Assembly (NCBI RefSeq): GCF_001577835.2 | Contig: NC_029519.1 | Span: forward strand, 73,405,738 to 73,469,737 | Source: Coturnix japonica | Taxonomy: Eukaryota; Chordata; Aves; Galliformes; Phasianidae | DNA length: 64,000 nt | Direction: 5' to 3' | Part shown: positions 48,001 through 60,137 of the stretch, in pieces | Numbering within the stretch: the stretch's first letter is position 1 | How the letters are laid out: the number at the start of each line of letters is the position of its first letter | The notes under the pieces: model-generated | Seen by the model: the letters and a program-made list of their open reading frames with translations, nothing else | What the model was told of the DNA's origin: nothing | Database searches by the model: none | Translations under genes and position numbers: made by a program

Positions 48001-51000
48001 TCTTTAATTTATAAGAGATAGAAAAGTATACATGTGTTATCTCCTGGGTTAACAGATGTGTTGGGACTTTTCTGCATTGTCAGTGCTAGAGAATATATGG
48101 AGTGTACTGACCAGGTTTGTAAGTTGCTGGTGCAAATGGAGGCACCAGAGGCCCACCATTTTGGAGTTAAGCACCTAAATGCAACCTGTGTCCCACATCT
48201 GACATTTTATCACTTATTCTCAAAAGCATAACGTGCTGGCAGCTGCATTTCCCTCAAAGTTTACTGTAGGGGGTGGTCCCACCATCAATAAAAGCTCCAG
48301 AGATGACTTTCAGGAAGCAGAGGTGAAGAATTTATATCTCCAAAGGCTACCTATCTACATCAGTTTTGTTACTGATTCTGAAAGCTTTGTATCTGTCTGG
48401 AAACAATATGCTTTGAATAAATGCAGGAGTTTGGGACCCCTCTACCTGCGCCAAAAGCAATTCCCTACACCTTTGGGTAGTCCATTATATAATACAGAAT
48501 TCCTGTTCATAGTTTAAGATCAAATAAAACAAAAAGACTTTTGCTTTTTGTAGTTCTGATAGAATTTTTATTGACTGTACATAGTAGACTATGCCACTTT
48601 TGCTGTAAAAATCTGCAAGCTGTGAATAATGTCTGTGTCAGAGATAAAAAAGGAATGGACAAAGCCTGAAAAGGTACTTAAATCCCAAACACAGATTCTT
48701 GGAGCTTCTCCATATCTTTCACAGAAATTGGATTCCCATCAGTGCAGATTTCTAGATGTTGACATTTCTAGAGTTGAAAATAGGATTTTTTTTTCAAAAT
48801 CCTGATTGCAGATCAGCATTTAAGTTCTCTTAGGGCTCTCGGGCTCCAATAGTTCTATAAGTCTCTGTCATGAGGTCCCTGTCCCGTGGTTCTTCTTGAT
48901 CCAGTCACGTTCCAACTCTGTGCAGAGCAAATCATAAGGAGGAGGTGAAATCTCTTTTAAATCCTTGACAGAGTACTCCAGGGACAAAAATCCTTCCACT
49001 GCTTCGCCAGTTCAGCCATCCTTGTTTATACATACCTATTCTCACAGAGGACATTGAAGCCTTTCCCATCCGCTGCTCCCTCAATCTTTTGCAAAGACTT
49101 TCTTTCAAAGAGCAAGTGCATATCGAAGTGCAAGTTGGCTCATCAGAAGGGATTCAAACCACTGGGTTTGAAAAGCCATTGGGTTTTGTGATGGAGTACC
49201 GCATTGTGCATAGCTACTGAAAAATCACTCGACTGTGGAGAAAAGCTGTGGAAAATGTGTCTCTTATTACCTGATACCTAGTGTAGAGATAATACGTAAC
49301 TATCTTATCTATTCAGATGAGTGTCTTGGTGGTGTTGATATTTGTCATTGAGAGACAGCTTCATCTTCATTTAAGGTGCTTTGTGAGAAGAGTGATGGGC
49401 CTACCTGAGCTTAATTCCAGGCAAAAATTATTCTTATGGGGATCAAACCTCTACATAACAATGTAGCAATTAATGTATAGGCTGATGATGCAGAAGATTT
49501 GATCTAGATTCTCTAAAGTTGGGAAGTTTCAAGTCCATGCATCCCTAACCAATAGTCATATAGATGTCCAATCTGTTAGTTTTATGTTTTTGTTATCCTC
49601 TTTTTTTTTTACCCCCCTACATCTTAATTAAAAATATAAAAGTAAAAGCACCTTTATTACTTATATGCATTAATTATTTTAAACATTTCATATGCAGCCC
49701 AAGACAATTCCTCTTCATTCAGTGTGTCAGATCCAAAGGTTCGATGCCCACGGGGGTTGTGCTAGAATGAATTAAGGCTCTCATGCAATAGTGATGTGGA
49801 GAAAAAACAAACATGGCTCTCTAAACAAGCATGAGTAGTTCATGGCTCTCAATGTCCAGGGACCGCCTATGTCATAGGTCAACTTGGGATGGATGTTTAT
49901 ACAGCACTTACATAGGCTCATATAGACCATCACAGCCTAAAATTCCTGCAGGCAGCCATCTGACTGTCTGCAGGGTGTGTTAAAGTGAGTCTGAAGAAGT
50001 GGGAATTGAAACAGCATTCTTTGGGTGGGTGGGTCTGCTTGTCACCAGCTTTTGGCAAGGTAAATGCTGTTTCTGGCCTGTGCCTGCCTTCAAGCTTGGA
50101 TTTTTAGACAATGTGTTCTTGTCTTGGATCTCTGGATATCTCTGGTGTTTGATGTCGTTACTGATGATAAAAATGTCTCTGCCTTTTTTTTCTGTTAAAG
50201 ACCTGCTGTACTAGTCTGTCTAGCAAAAACACATATTTGCTTTTCTGAATGGTCCCTAGAATGTACCTGGACAAGCTTCTAAAGTAAAAAACCATTTACC
50301 TCTCCTTAAGTCATGCCACTCCATTCTTTGCAAAATGTAATTTCCATCTAATGCTTGAACCTTCAGACCTCCTGAAATAAAATGCTGAGAAAGATTTACG
50401 AGTCACTGTGGCTTGAGTTAATGTGCTGATAGCTATGGAATTTCAGATGTTCAAATAGAAGTACTCACAGCTGCAAGAGAAATTTTCTAAGATGCCAAAA
50501 AATCCTAGAAAATAACCTTCCTAACAATAGCAAATGAAGGTTTGATCATTATGCTCATGCTTTATTGTTTAGTAATTTAAGCAGTTCTTACAATCAGCAA
50601 AAAAATGATTTAGGAGACATCTTAATATGCAAAGATATTTCTGAGGATGGAAAAAGCAAGGAAAGGTGAATGGGCCTTTCTGACTGCTCTGCCCTGGAAA
50701 GTCACCTGACAATGCACACCTGCTTGCACCTGCCCTGTAGAATAGCTGCCAACACATCTGAAGTTCTATGGGAACTCTCTTGCTGGCTTGCATTTGATGA
50801 AGACTTTTCTCAGCTTCTAAAGCACAACAAATGTAGCAAAATAAACCAGATCCTGCTGTGGATATCTGTTTGAAATGGTACATGATTTTAAAAGATTATT
50901 TGACTTTAGGCAAGGGCTGCAACATCAGCTTACTGTTAAAAATAATGGAAGATTTGATACAATGAAAAGCTGAGTGTGTCACATGCCAAATCCAACTTCT

Positions 51001-52916
51001 TTTTGTTCATGTAATGTTATTAGAAGGCATTAAATGGATCATACCATACATTGTTTTCTGCAGAAAACAGAGAGCAATACGCTTTTTATGTTTCATCCTT
51101 GAAATAAAAGGAGAGATTAAAATTTGCTTGAATACTCACCAAAGGAAACAGGCAATGCTTATAATCATGAGACTGGGATTGCTTAAGAATGTTATTATTT
51201 TTCCAATGTATATATGCTGGCATAATGCTGGTTTGGAGAGAGATAAAAATGTATATTAATAACAAGTTGGGTTTTTTTTTATGCATGTGTAATTCTTTCT
51301 CTGGCTAAAATCATCTATACAAGTGTAAATGTATACATATAAGCACAGATATGTTTATACCATTACCAGGCACAGCTGAAGATGGATAGTGCTTCATCTA
51401 GGCAAGTGTAAGTCTTTCATCTCTTCAGAGCACACCAAAATGACACCCGCCTAAATACCTTAATGTTTAGAAATCTGAACATTTTTTGTGAATAAATTAT
51501 AAATCAAGTTTTTCTTCCCTACATTTGGGGAACAATCCTTAAGTGAACATGTTTCAAGAGATGACTTTCTTCCAAAAGAGGCATTGGAAACCTTCAATTC
51601 TTGCACAGTGCTTTCAAAGGCAAGTTATAGCAAGTGTGCCAAGTGTTTGATGTTGGTAGTCTGACACTAGCACTTACAGATGTGTTGTTTGTGATCTGAT
51701 ATTGGGTAAAACAAGCATAGCCATGCTTTGATGAATCTTTTATGCTTTAGTTCTTTAGGGAAAAGAAAACAATGAACTTCAGTCAATAAAACTCTATTCT
51801 ATTTCATTTGCAGCCAGAGAGACGGCTGAAGGGTAATGAATGTCAAGGACATTAAAAGATGAAAAAGGAAACACATGGATGTGAACTGACTCTTGCACAA
51901 CTGGACCATAGGCCAGTACTATCCTGTGAGAGCACAGCTTTCACCCAGCAGTGCTTCTGCACTAACACATGGAATTAGTTGAGCACCAGAATCAACAAGG
52001 TCATGTCTGTAAAGAGAATCAGTGAAGAGATGTGACTCAAAGATGCCTCTAAAGAATCCATAATGACTGGGATTCATTGCCTATCTTTCCATGGCATTAT
52101 TTGCAACTCAGACAACCAACTAATAGATAAGAGAAGCTGGGCATGAATCCATCTATGAGTAGAGAAAATCATAAAATAATGGGAATTTTACTCCTAATGA
52201 CTCAAGTGATCTTACTTTTGCTCTCAGAAGTGAATTCATTAGATGTAAACCCAATTAATTTCTTTTTAAATTGTGCGAAAAAGCAGTAATAGTTGTCAGA
52301 TTTTCAAGATCAGCCTCAAAGTTCATTGTGATGCTTCTTCTTTTCATTGTCTTGGCTTCAACCTCTTAGTAACTCTGCATGCACAGTGCCTGTGCTTCCA
52401 TGGTTCATTATATTGCTCCGTTTTCAACCCAAGATAAAATGAATATGTGATATCAGTTTGAGGAGAGTAAAAATCGTTGGAGAAATGGTTTTGGGACAAC
52501 ATGTTACAAAATGTGGTTGTATATTTTCAGGCCTTCATAATTCAGTCAGTCAGTACGTGTCATTCCGAGAAGCAGCAGTTTAGTTAGGATGATTTCCAGT
52601 CTGCTGTATGTTTTCAGGAATTTGTTGCACCACATGAAAAATCAGTCTGTCATATGAGTAGAAGGAGTTTCTGGATATCATTGGGTGTGTGGACTTGGAT
52701 AAGCTCTACAAAACAAATATATTCCAAGGGATCAGCAACATCAGATGCTATTTGAACACTGAAAACAATAGTGTACTTATGATAGTCATAAGTAGTTCAG
52801 AACAGACCACAGTAAATTTTATATTTCACAAAACAAATATCTTTGCAAGTGCAAATTCAGCATTCAGTTAAAGTCTGTGGTCACAATAAAGTTGTCAGTT
52901 TTGTTTTTCTTTGTTC
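45004..52916. other. Intergenic, no gene seen (7.9 kb)
   Basis: AT-rich sequence lacking clear transposons, RNA genes or exon-like frames. It is the longest stretch of the window in which I see nothing specific. Confidence 0.5.
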
Positions 52917-52952
52917 TTTTTTTTTTTTTTTTTTTTTTTCCCCCCCCCCCCC
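52917..52952. repeat. T22 / C14 homopolymer pair
   Basis: A run of 22 T passes directly into a run of 14 C. It parallels the T/C pair in HTRA3 intron 1. The exact lengths are unreliable for this kind of sequence. Confidence 0.9.
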
Positions 52953-53124
52953 ATGTTTGTTTCTTTTATTAAAAAGATATTTCATATTCCTGAAAGACTC
53001 TTTTCATTCTCTGGCTATTTTTGAGTTGTGCTGCTGCAAATGTATTGCTGTGCTGACCTCTTAATTTTCACATTGTTTCAAAAATAATTGTGTGTTTAAA
53101 TACTGACTAGAAAAGAGTCAGAAC

Positions 53125-53690
53125 GACAGAATCATGGAGGTTAGAAGGAACCTCCGGGTCCCTCTGACACATCCCTTACTTCAACAGGGCAACCCAGAGC
53201 GAGGTGCCCAGGCCCATGCCCAGACAGCCTTTAAAGGTCTTCAAGGAGGAGATTCCACAACCTCTGAACAGCCTGTGCCAGTGCTCCATCTCTTATGCAG
53301 TAAAGTCTTTCCTGATGTTCAAAAGGAAACTCCTGTACTCCACTTTGTGCTCATTGCCTCTTACCTTACCACAACACATGACTGAAGAGAGCCTGGCACC
53401 GTACTCTTTTCCCCTTGTCTTTATATATTCATAGATATTGATGAGATTCCATCAAGCCTCCTCTTCTGTGGGCTGAATGATCCCAGCCTTTCCTCATAGC
53501 AGATGTGCTCCAGTCCCTTCATCATCTTGGTTACACTGGATCTTTTCCATTATATCCATGCCCCTTGTGTACTGAGGGCCCAGAACTCCCGATGTGGCCT
53601 CACCAATGCTGAGGAAGAATCACCTCTCTTCACTGTCTGCTGCTAATATGCCTAATTCATCCAATAATACTGTTAGCCTTCTTATCAAGA
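53125..53690 (-). mobile_element. CR1 LINE 3' fragment, long copy
   Basis: The plus strand reads ACAGAATCATGGAGGTTAGA, TTCAAGGAGGAGATTCCACA, CCTCCTCTTCTGTGGGCTGA, GCCTCACCAATGCTGAGG and AATACTGTTAGCCTTC, in the order of an antisense CR1 copy. At about 565 bp it is the longest CR1 piece here. It is moderately diverged and its ORF remnant is not open. Confidence 0.92.
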
Positions 53691-56545
53691 AGAATTTAAA
53701 TATGATTTAAATCATTCTTTTCCAAAATACACTAGTAATCATTTTGTATTATAAGTTTTATACTATTCTTAGTCTCTTGAAGAAACTGTTGTTACTTTCA
53801 TATAAACATTAAGACATTAGCATTTATCTTCTAACTGCTAGACAGCTTGTATATACATGCTCCAGTATAGTTAAGTAGTTTAATACTTAGGACTGAATTT
53901 GGATATACAGTAACACTATGTCTATGTGGATATACAGTAACACTTTTTTTTCTCATCCTGTCTGCAGCTCTAACAGGAGATTTAATCCCCATTTAATGGA
54001 GTAGCTAAATTAAGACTGAAATTCAAACTTCTTAATGAATTTATTAAACTTTGGCAGGGCTGGAGATGACACATACTGGTCTTGCAACACAGAATGAAGC
54101 TTGTGAGAAGTGAAGCACACATATAACACATACAGGCACTGGAAACCATGGAGTGTCAGAGCCCTTACATGGACTTTTCTGAGAGCCTAACTGGAGCCCA
54201 AGGGATGTGTTCTTACCCCTCTAGGATGCATCACCTGGACTTCCATATTCAGCATACAGGATTGAACTCAGTCTTTCAAAATCACAACTTCAGAGTTGAT
54301 GTTTCAAGTTTATATGGAGGTAAAGAAAGCTGACCCAATGCTAACCTTACCGGTCATTTCCTAATGACCACATAATGTGATAGGAAATGAGGCAAGTGAA
54401 CTGTTTTTCTCTCTCTCTTTTTATTTTCCCCTCTTTTTTTTCTTTTCCTTACAACTTTTTGAGGGTTTTCAAATTTACTTGCAAACTTAGAGGGCTTCTT
54501 GTCAGGCTTTGCCTCTGGGCTGCTGTGGAGAGGAAAGCGTGGATGTGCACTTGGAAGCATTTATAGAGAAAAGCTGAGCTAATAGCAAAACTTTGCTGTT
54601 GCCAGGATTAACAGCAGCTGGATGAGAGTTTTGTACATCACACCTATGAATTTATTTTATTACTCAATTATATCTGACTTTATTTGGAGCTATCCTTTAA
54701 CCTCCCCACCTATCTTTTGCTCAGTACTGGGGATATATAACTCCCTTTTTGTACCTTCAAGAGAGGTTTTGATATCTATGCTCTATTACCTCATCCCTTC
54801 CATATTCCTGCCAATGGATGATTGTTCCTGGGAGAAGTACTTAGGATTTTGTGTGGTCCATATTTGAAAGACCTCGGACAGAGGAATCCCATTTCATTCT
54901 AGCAGTAGAAATGTTATTCCAGTTTAAATTTTCCTAACTTCATCCTATGAGAGCTCATCTAATTACACCAGGCAAGTGAGCCAAACGTAGTCTGGCCAAA
55001 TTTGGACTGGTTAAGTTCAAGTTTGATGAGTCTAATTTCCCTTGAACTTGGAAAAGCCCCATGCACGTGGCTGAGTGGTAAAACTAAAACACTCTAGTAG
55101 TGTTGAATTGGCTTTCTGAGGCCCAAACACCTTCACATCTTGGCTTAAATCTGAGTGAAAGCTCACAGCTTGTGTCCATATCTCCATCATCCAGCCAAAC
55201 TTTCCATCAGTTCAATTACACTTTATACCAGCTGCTAAGAAATTTATTTTTCTACTTACAAAACTGAACTGCATTTTTAGCAAATAGAAAAACTGTTCTA
55301 TCCATTGCAGCCATTTCCATTTACCACCAAGAGGACTGAATTTTATTCCTTTTTCCACACATTGTTTTGCTTCTCGAGTACAGGTAAATTTGAAATCCTC
55401 TATGGCATTCAGCAGGCTGCATGCACCATATGCCCAGCATTTTGCAAAGAAGTTTAGGTTTATGATCGGTTGGAAATGCTTTTATTTCCAATGTGCAGTT
55501 AGGGAATTGCAATTTTTTCATGAAAATCTGAATAGTTGGGATAAAGATTCCAAGAGACTAATACTCTCTTAATGTTCAGGCCTGGTGTGTAAGTTCAGTG
55601 TCTCTCATTCAAGGTGTGACCGACTTGATTCTTCCGTTCACAAAGTATCATCTAAGAAGTCAGGTGCCAACTGAGAAAAACTACTTCTCTATAAAGGAGC
55701 CCTTTACTTCCACCCTCCCCAAAAGCTGGGGAAGAGTTGCTTGAGTTGTGACAGGTACCTTAGTAGGATAAATTGTTTGATGGAAATCAGCCCACGCTGA
55801 GATCTCTTTGAGAGAAATCTCTTGAGTAGCAACTGTGTAGGTCCTGTAAAAGCACCAGCCGGAATCATTTGCTTGCTGTCCTTTGCCATTCCTTTATCTC
55901 TGAGAAAAGTAAAACAAGAAATGTTTTATAATTGAAAGAGTAGGAGCTAAATAAAGACTTCTTAATTTGTTGGGAATCTTGAGTTGGCAATTTCACTGTG
56001 GTGTTTATACTCATTTCTTTATTTGAACCAGTGTGGTGTGTTGTGGTATTTTCTTGATTTTCAAACTATTTCCAAAATAAATCAGTTGGCTAAAAATACC
56101 AACACTGTTTCAGTCCAGTGAAAACAAACAAACAAACATAAGCAAATAACAAAGATTTTCATTAAAGACTACAATTACTGAATAACAGGATATGACTTTC
56201 TACCACATCCTATTTCTAACTGGAAGCTTTTTGAAAAATGCACCAACATAAATGGTGTTACTGCCTGAGCCTGCTGGTAACTGAGCTTTCCAATGAAAGC
56301 AAGCTTAGCCTTTACCTCTCCATCAGGTCTGCCAGTGGGTGAGTTCACAATTAAGTCAGGAGGGGCAAAGACATCACTGCATCATCTTCCAGCTCTTCGA
56401 AAAAAACAAAGAGCACATACTTGGCAGCACTTTAATTTCTATGGTTACTGATGAATAACAGCACAGCTGGGGAACTGTTGCTACAACCCACTAGCACAGA
56501 TAATTTAAGAGGTCACACTTAAGCAGACCATTATAAAAACACTTT
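53691..56545. other. Intergenic, no gene seen (2.9 kb)
   Basis: An exact 18-base direct repeat, TGGATATACAGTAACACT, occurs at 53,900-53,917 and 53,927-53,944. Otherwise nothing recognisable. Confidence 0.55.
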
Positions 56546-56563
56546 TTGTGTGTGTGTGTGTGT
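56546..56563. repeat. (TG)n microsatellite
   Basis: About nine TG units followed by a T-rich stretch. Confidence 0.85.
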
Positions 56564-58774
56564 TTTTGGTTTTTTTTTTCCGGACATAATAAAAGTGAAG
56601 GTTGTACTTTTTGGATTAGTATCAAGTATATTAGAAAGATAGTAATAAATTTGCCCGCATTGCCATTATGATTTAGAAAGCAACAGGAATAGGAAAGATG
56701 TCTTTACTTATGATGTTAACCCCCCACTAGTGGCCTCTGGAAAAAATCTTGACCAGGACCATGATTTTCTTGGGTTTTACCCATCTCAGATGGTGATACT
56801 AAATCAAGGAGATGCTTCAGGCAGCCTGTCTGCCTAGGAAGACCAGTACCAAGGTTTGCTTGCTATGAGGGCAACAGCGATACAATTCTTCTGGAAAGCC
56901 TGGAAGAAGTAATGGCATAACCCCGAATCAGAATGCTTTGGGAACTCTGACACAGACTCCTTACATCTCCTGAGTGAAACAGCTGTCCTGTACTTTTAAT
57001 TTTGATCTGCACATACTTTCTTACCTCTTAGGATAGAAGTCTTGCAGCTGTGGTGGCATCACTGCAAAAAGCCTGCCTGTAAATAATCGATGGATGGGAC
57101 TGTGTGAGTCTTTTGGGCATGAAACGCCTATTAGGTTGTTATATACAATGCCCCATTCAGGACAGAAATGAAGTCCAGATTCGCCTTTCTTTGGCCTGCC
57201 ATGCCCTAGACATGGGTTTGGCTGAAGAAAATCCATGCATGAAACAGACAGTAATTGGATTTTGGTCATTCAAAAAAAAAAAAAAAAATAGCATGTGGTT
57301 AGGGAATGGAACAGCTCCTGTTTTATATACCTATAGGTGCAATTGTAAAGGACACAGGTAAAAACAGATAACAGTTATTAATAGACTGAACTTTTGAGTT
57401 GATCCACAGAAATGAGCTGTTGCTGTGAATGCATTTCACATTTTACATTTCACCCAGCGTACTGTAGGATTACTATTAGAAAAAGGCAAAGGAAATCCAT
57501 GTAAGTCATTGTGCAAGGCTTTTCTTTCTACATGTTTTCTACACGCACTGGAACAAGCGCATCATCGAGAATAAAACCACTGACATCAGTGGATTTTCAC
57601 CTGGGACGGATTTGGCCTGCTTCTGCTAACTGTGTCATTACCCTGAAGCCACGCTGAACAATTCATTAGTGGCAGAGAGCTGAATTTCTGAAAGTGTGTG
57701 TAACCTAACTCTAACCACCAGCACAGTAGAAACTACTCTCAGTAGCTCCTCTGGGCAACCAAGGACACCACTAGATTGAATAAATAAATACAAACATAGA
57801 ATGTTTTTCAATTAGCTCCACATCTGGAGCACTGGATATTTTTCCAGCTCTAAAGTCAAGGCATGTTTACAGACTATGAAAGACAGTCCGCTTTACTGTC
57901 ACACATTTCTGATGATCACAGGGAATTTGATAGCATTAATTCATTGTATAATAGAGAGATTTTCACTCCATGTGGCCGCTTCCAAAGAATGAGTCCGTAT
58001 ACCATTGGCTACCTCATTTCTGAAAATTACTGCTGAAATCTCTGTTTGTCGCCCCAGGCAGTGCTCCCCAGCAGTGTACCAGCTCCTCCTGGGGTCATTC
58101 CCTACTCACAGCTGCGCCATCCTGGAGATGATGCAAACTTATGAGCAGACAGATCCATCTGTGCCAGCTGGCTCTGGTGCATAACAGCACTCTGAACTTG
58201 CTTGGTTTAGTAGCAGAGGTACAGCATGGTCTGAAACAGTGCCTTTCAGTGGCAGCTGCAGATTGGATTTGTGTGCTTTTATCTTCTGTTGATAAGAAGT
58301 CTTAGAGAGGAATGGAATTGGTTCATCTCTCTTGTGTTGGACTATGGATGAGAGATTGTGTCCTACTGAACTGGCAGTTTAAAATGCTAAAAAAGTCCAA
58401 TAACCAATACAGAGCTTCAGTAAATAAATAACCCCCCAAATGATATTAGTTGTCACCTAAATTTTCATGCATTGAGACATACTCAAAATGAACTAATCTG
58501 AAATGCTATTGCTTCCATGTTCTTCCCCTCTTTCTGGCTTATGTGCATATTTTTGCTCAGAAACAGCAGTTTGGGAGCAGAGGAAATCTCCATCAGTGGA
58601 ATGCCTCACTCTTTCTCCCTGTGATGGCTGTAAAGGACAAAGGCCCTAGATGGATATCAGAGGCTACTTTCTAGGTCTCACTGAGGCTGGCTGGCTTCAG
58701 ATCTGGAGACATGTAAATGTAAATTGAAGTGCAAATGTAGATTTACAGATCTCTCCCATCCTGTACTGATAGCA
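56564..58774. other. Intergenic, no gene seen (2.2 kb)
   Basis: An A-run lies at 57,272-57,288. Positions 57,570-57,625 hold the palindrome CCACTGACATCAGTGG followed by a GGATTTGGCC patch, similar to old amniote repeats. No exon-like frame was found. Confidence 0.5.
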
Positions 58775-58906
58775 GGGATAGCCATGACCCAGGAGCGAGG
58801 CATCACACCTGGATTTGTGCTCGGGGTTCACCTGAGCCCACTGCTCGAGCCTTTCTAGGTCCCTCTGGATATCATCCTGTCCCTTGGGCATGCTGACTGC
58901 ACCACA
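58775..58906 (-). mobile_element. CR1 LINE internal fragment
   Basis: The plus strand has CATGACCCAGGAGCGAGGCA, CACACCTGGATTTGTGCTCG and CTAGGTCCCTCTGGATATC, which match the segment of antisense CR1 copies that lies 5' of the common 3' end. It is an isolated internal piece lacking the CR1 tail. Confidence 0.75.
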
Positions 58907-60100
58907 GAGCTTAGTATTTCTGGAACTTTCGGGAAGATCTCCTTCCTTCCATAAAATTGGCTATTTTGGCACTTTTTCAGGAGACAGAGTCATGTTCAGA
59001 GAAGCCCATTAATTCTGGAGCTGCCCAGACTTTTGTTTGTGAATATTCCTGATAGATGCTGACTAACGTGCACCTGCTGCTCCACCAGATTCCAGTTAAC
59101 ATATTGGTTGTGGTATCACTTTGCTGTTGTCCCAGATGTGCTGATTCATCCAAGCCTCTCCCCTTGCACTCTGGTTCACTCTTTCCCTTTCTCCTGGGTC
59201 TGAGGCCAGACTTCATCATCTTCAATAACTCAGGGTTCCTAGGAAAACAAATCACTCTTCCTCAGCCACCTTACAAGGCAGACATTTAATCATTTTCTGT
59301 CTCTACTGATCTACTAAGATTCTGTGTAAATGAAGGAGCTGATCATTTTCACAAACTTTTAACTCTCTCTAGTCTATTAAATAAAGACATAAAAAGAATC
59401 TTATGAAGACATTATATGTGTCTGTTTTGTCTCTTTATAACAAAGTGTAGCCAACCAGAGACTATAGAGATGCTGACTGATAAGCAGAAGAAAGTTTGTT
59501 CCTTATGTATACATCTGTGTGTTCATGCATTCTGTATGTCTACATTGCCAGTAAATCAAATATATTTGGAGCCAAAGAAAAGTCCAGTAAGGGCCCAATT
59601 AGTGAGACAGCAGTCTAAAAGTTAGCTGAGGCCATGATGAAGTATGTGGGCAGCAACTACACAGGGCTGTGCTGTAAATCCATAGCAAACACATACGGTA
59701 GCTTTTTCAAGTGTTATCTTTTCATTTAATGTGTGGAAGAAATTACAAGCAAATGTTAATTTGACTCCCCTTTTCTCTTCTGTTTCCTCAGGGAAATGAT
59801 ATTGCTAGTGACAAAAGAAGCAATGGCAGTTTCTTCCTGGGCATATTCTTGGTCTCTTTCACACCATGCTTCAGCCAAGTATTAACTTCAGGTGCATTTA
59901 TGGTTGCTTATGATCTTCCCTTCTGACTCCTCCTCTCCTATTTTCAGTTCCATTATATATGACCAGACAGATAAGGCTCCAATTCACCTTTTTTGCTCAG
60001 ATTTCAAATACTGTTTTTAAAAGTTGTTCCCCTAAAATAGCATTGTCTCATTCCAATTTACAATATATACACATATATTATAGAAGCATGCTTTTATATT
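58907..60100. other. Intergenic, no gene seen (1.2 kb)
   Basis: No recognised gene or repeat. A 77-codon frame at 59,056-59,289 shows no family motif. Confidence 0.5.

Positions 60101-60134
<34 letters not shown>
60101..60134. repeat. (TG)n(TA)n compound microsatellite
   Basis: Five TG units pass into about twelve TA units. Confidence 0.9.
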
Positions 60135-60137
<3 letters not shown>

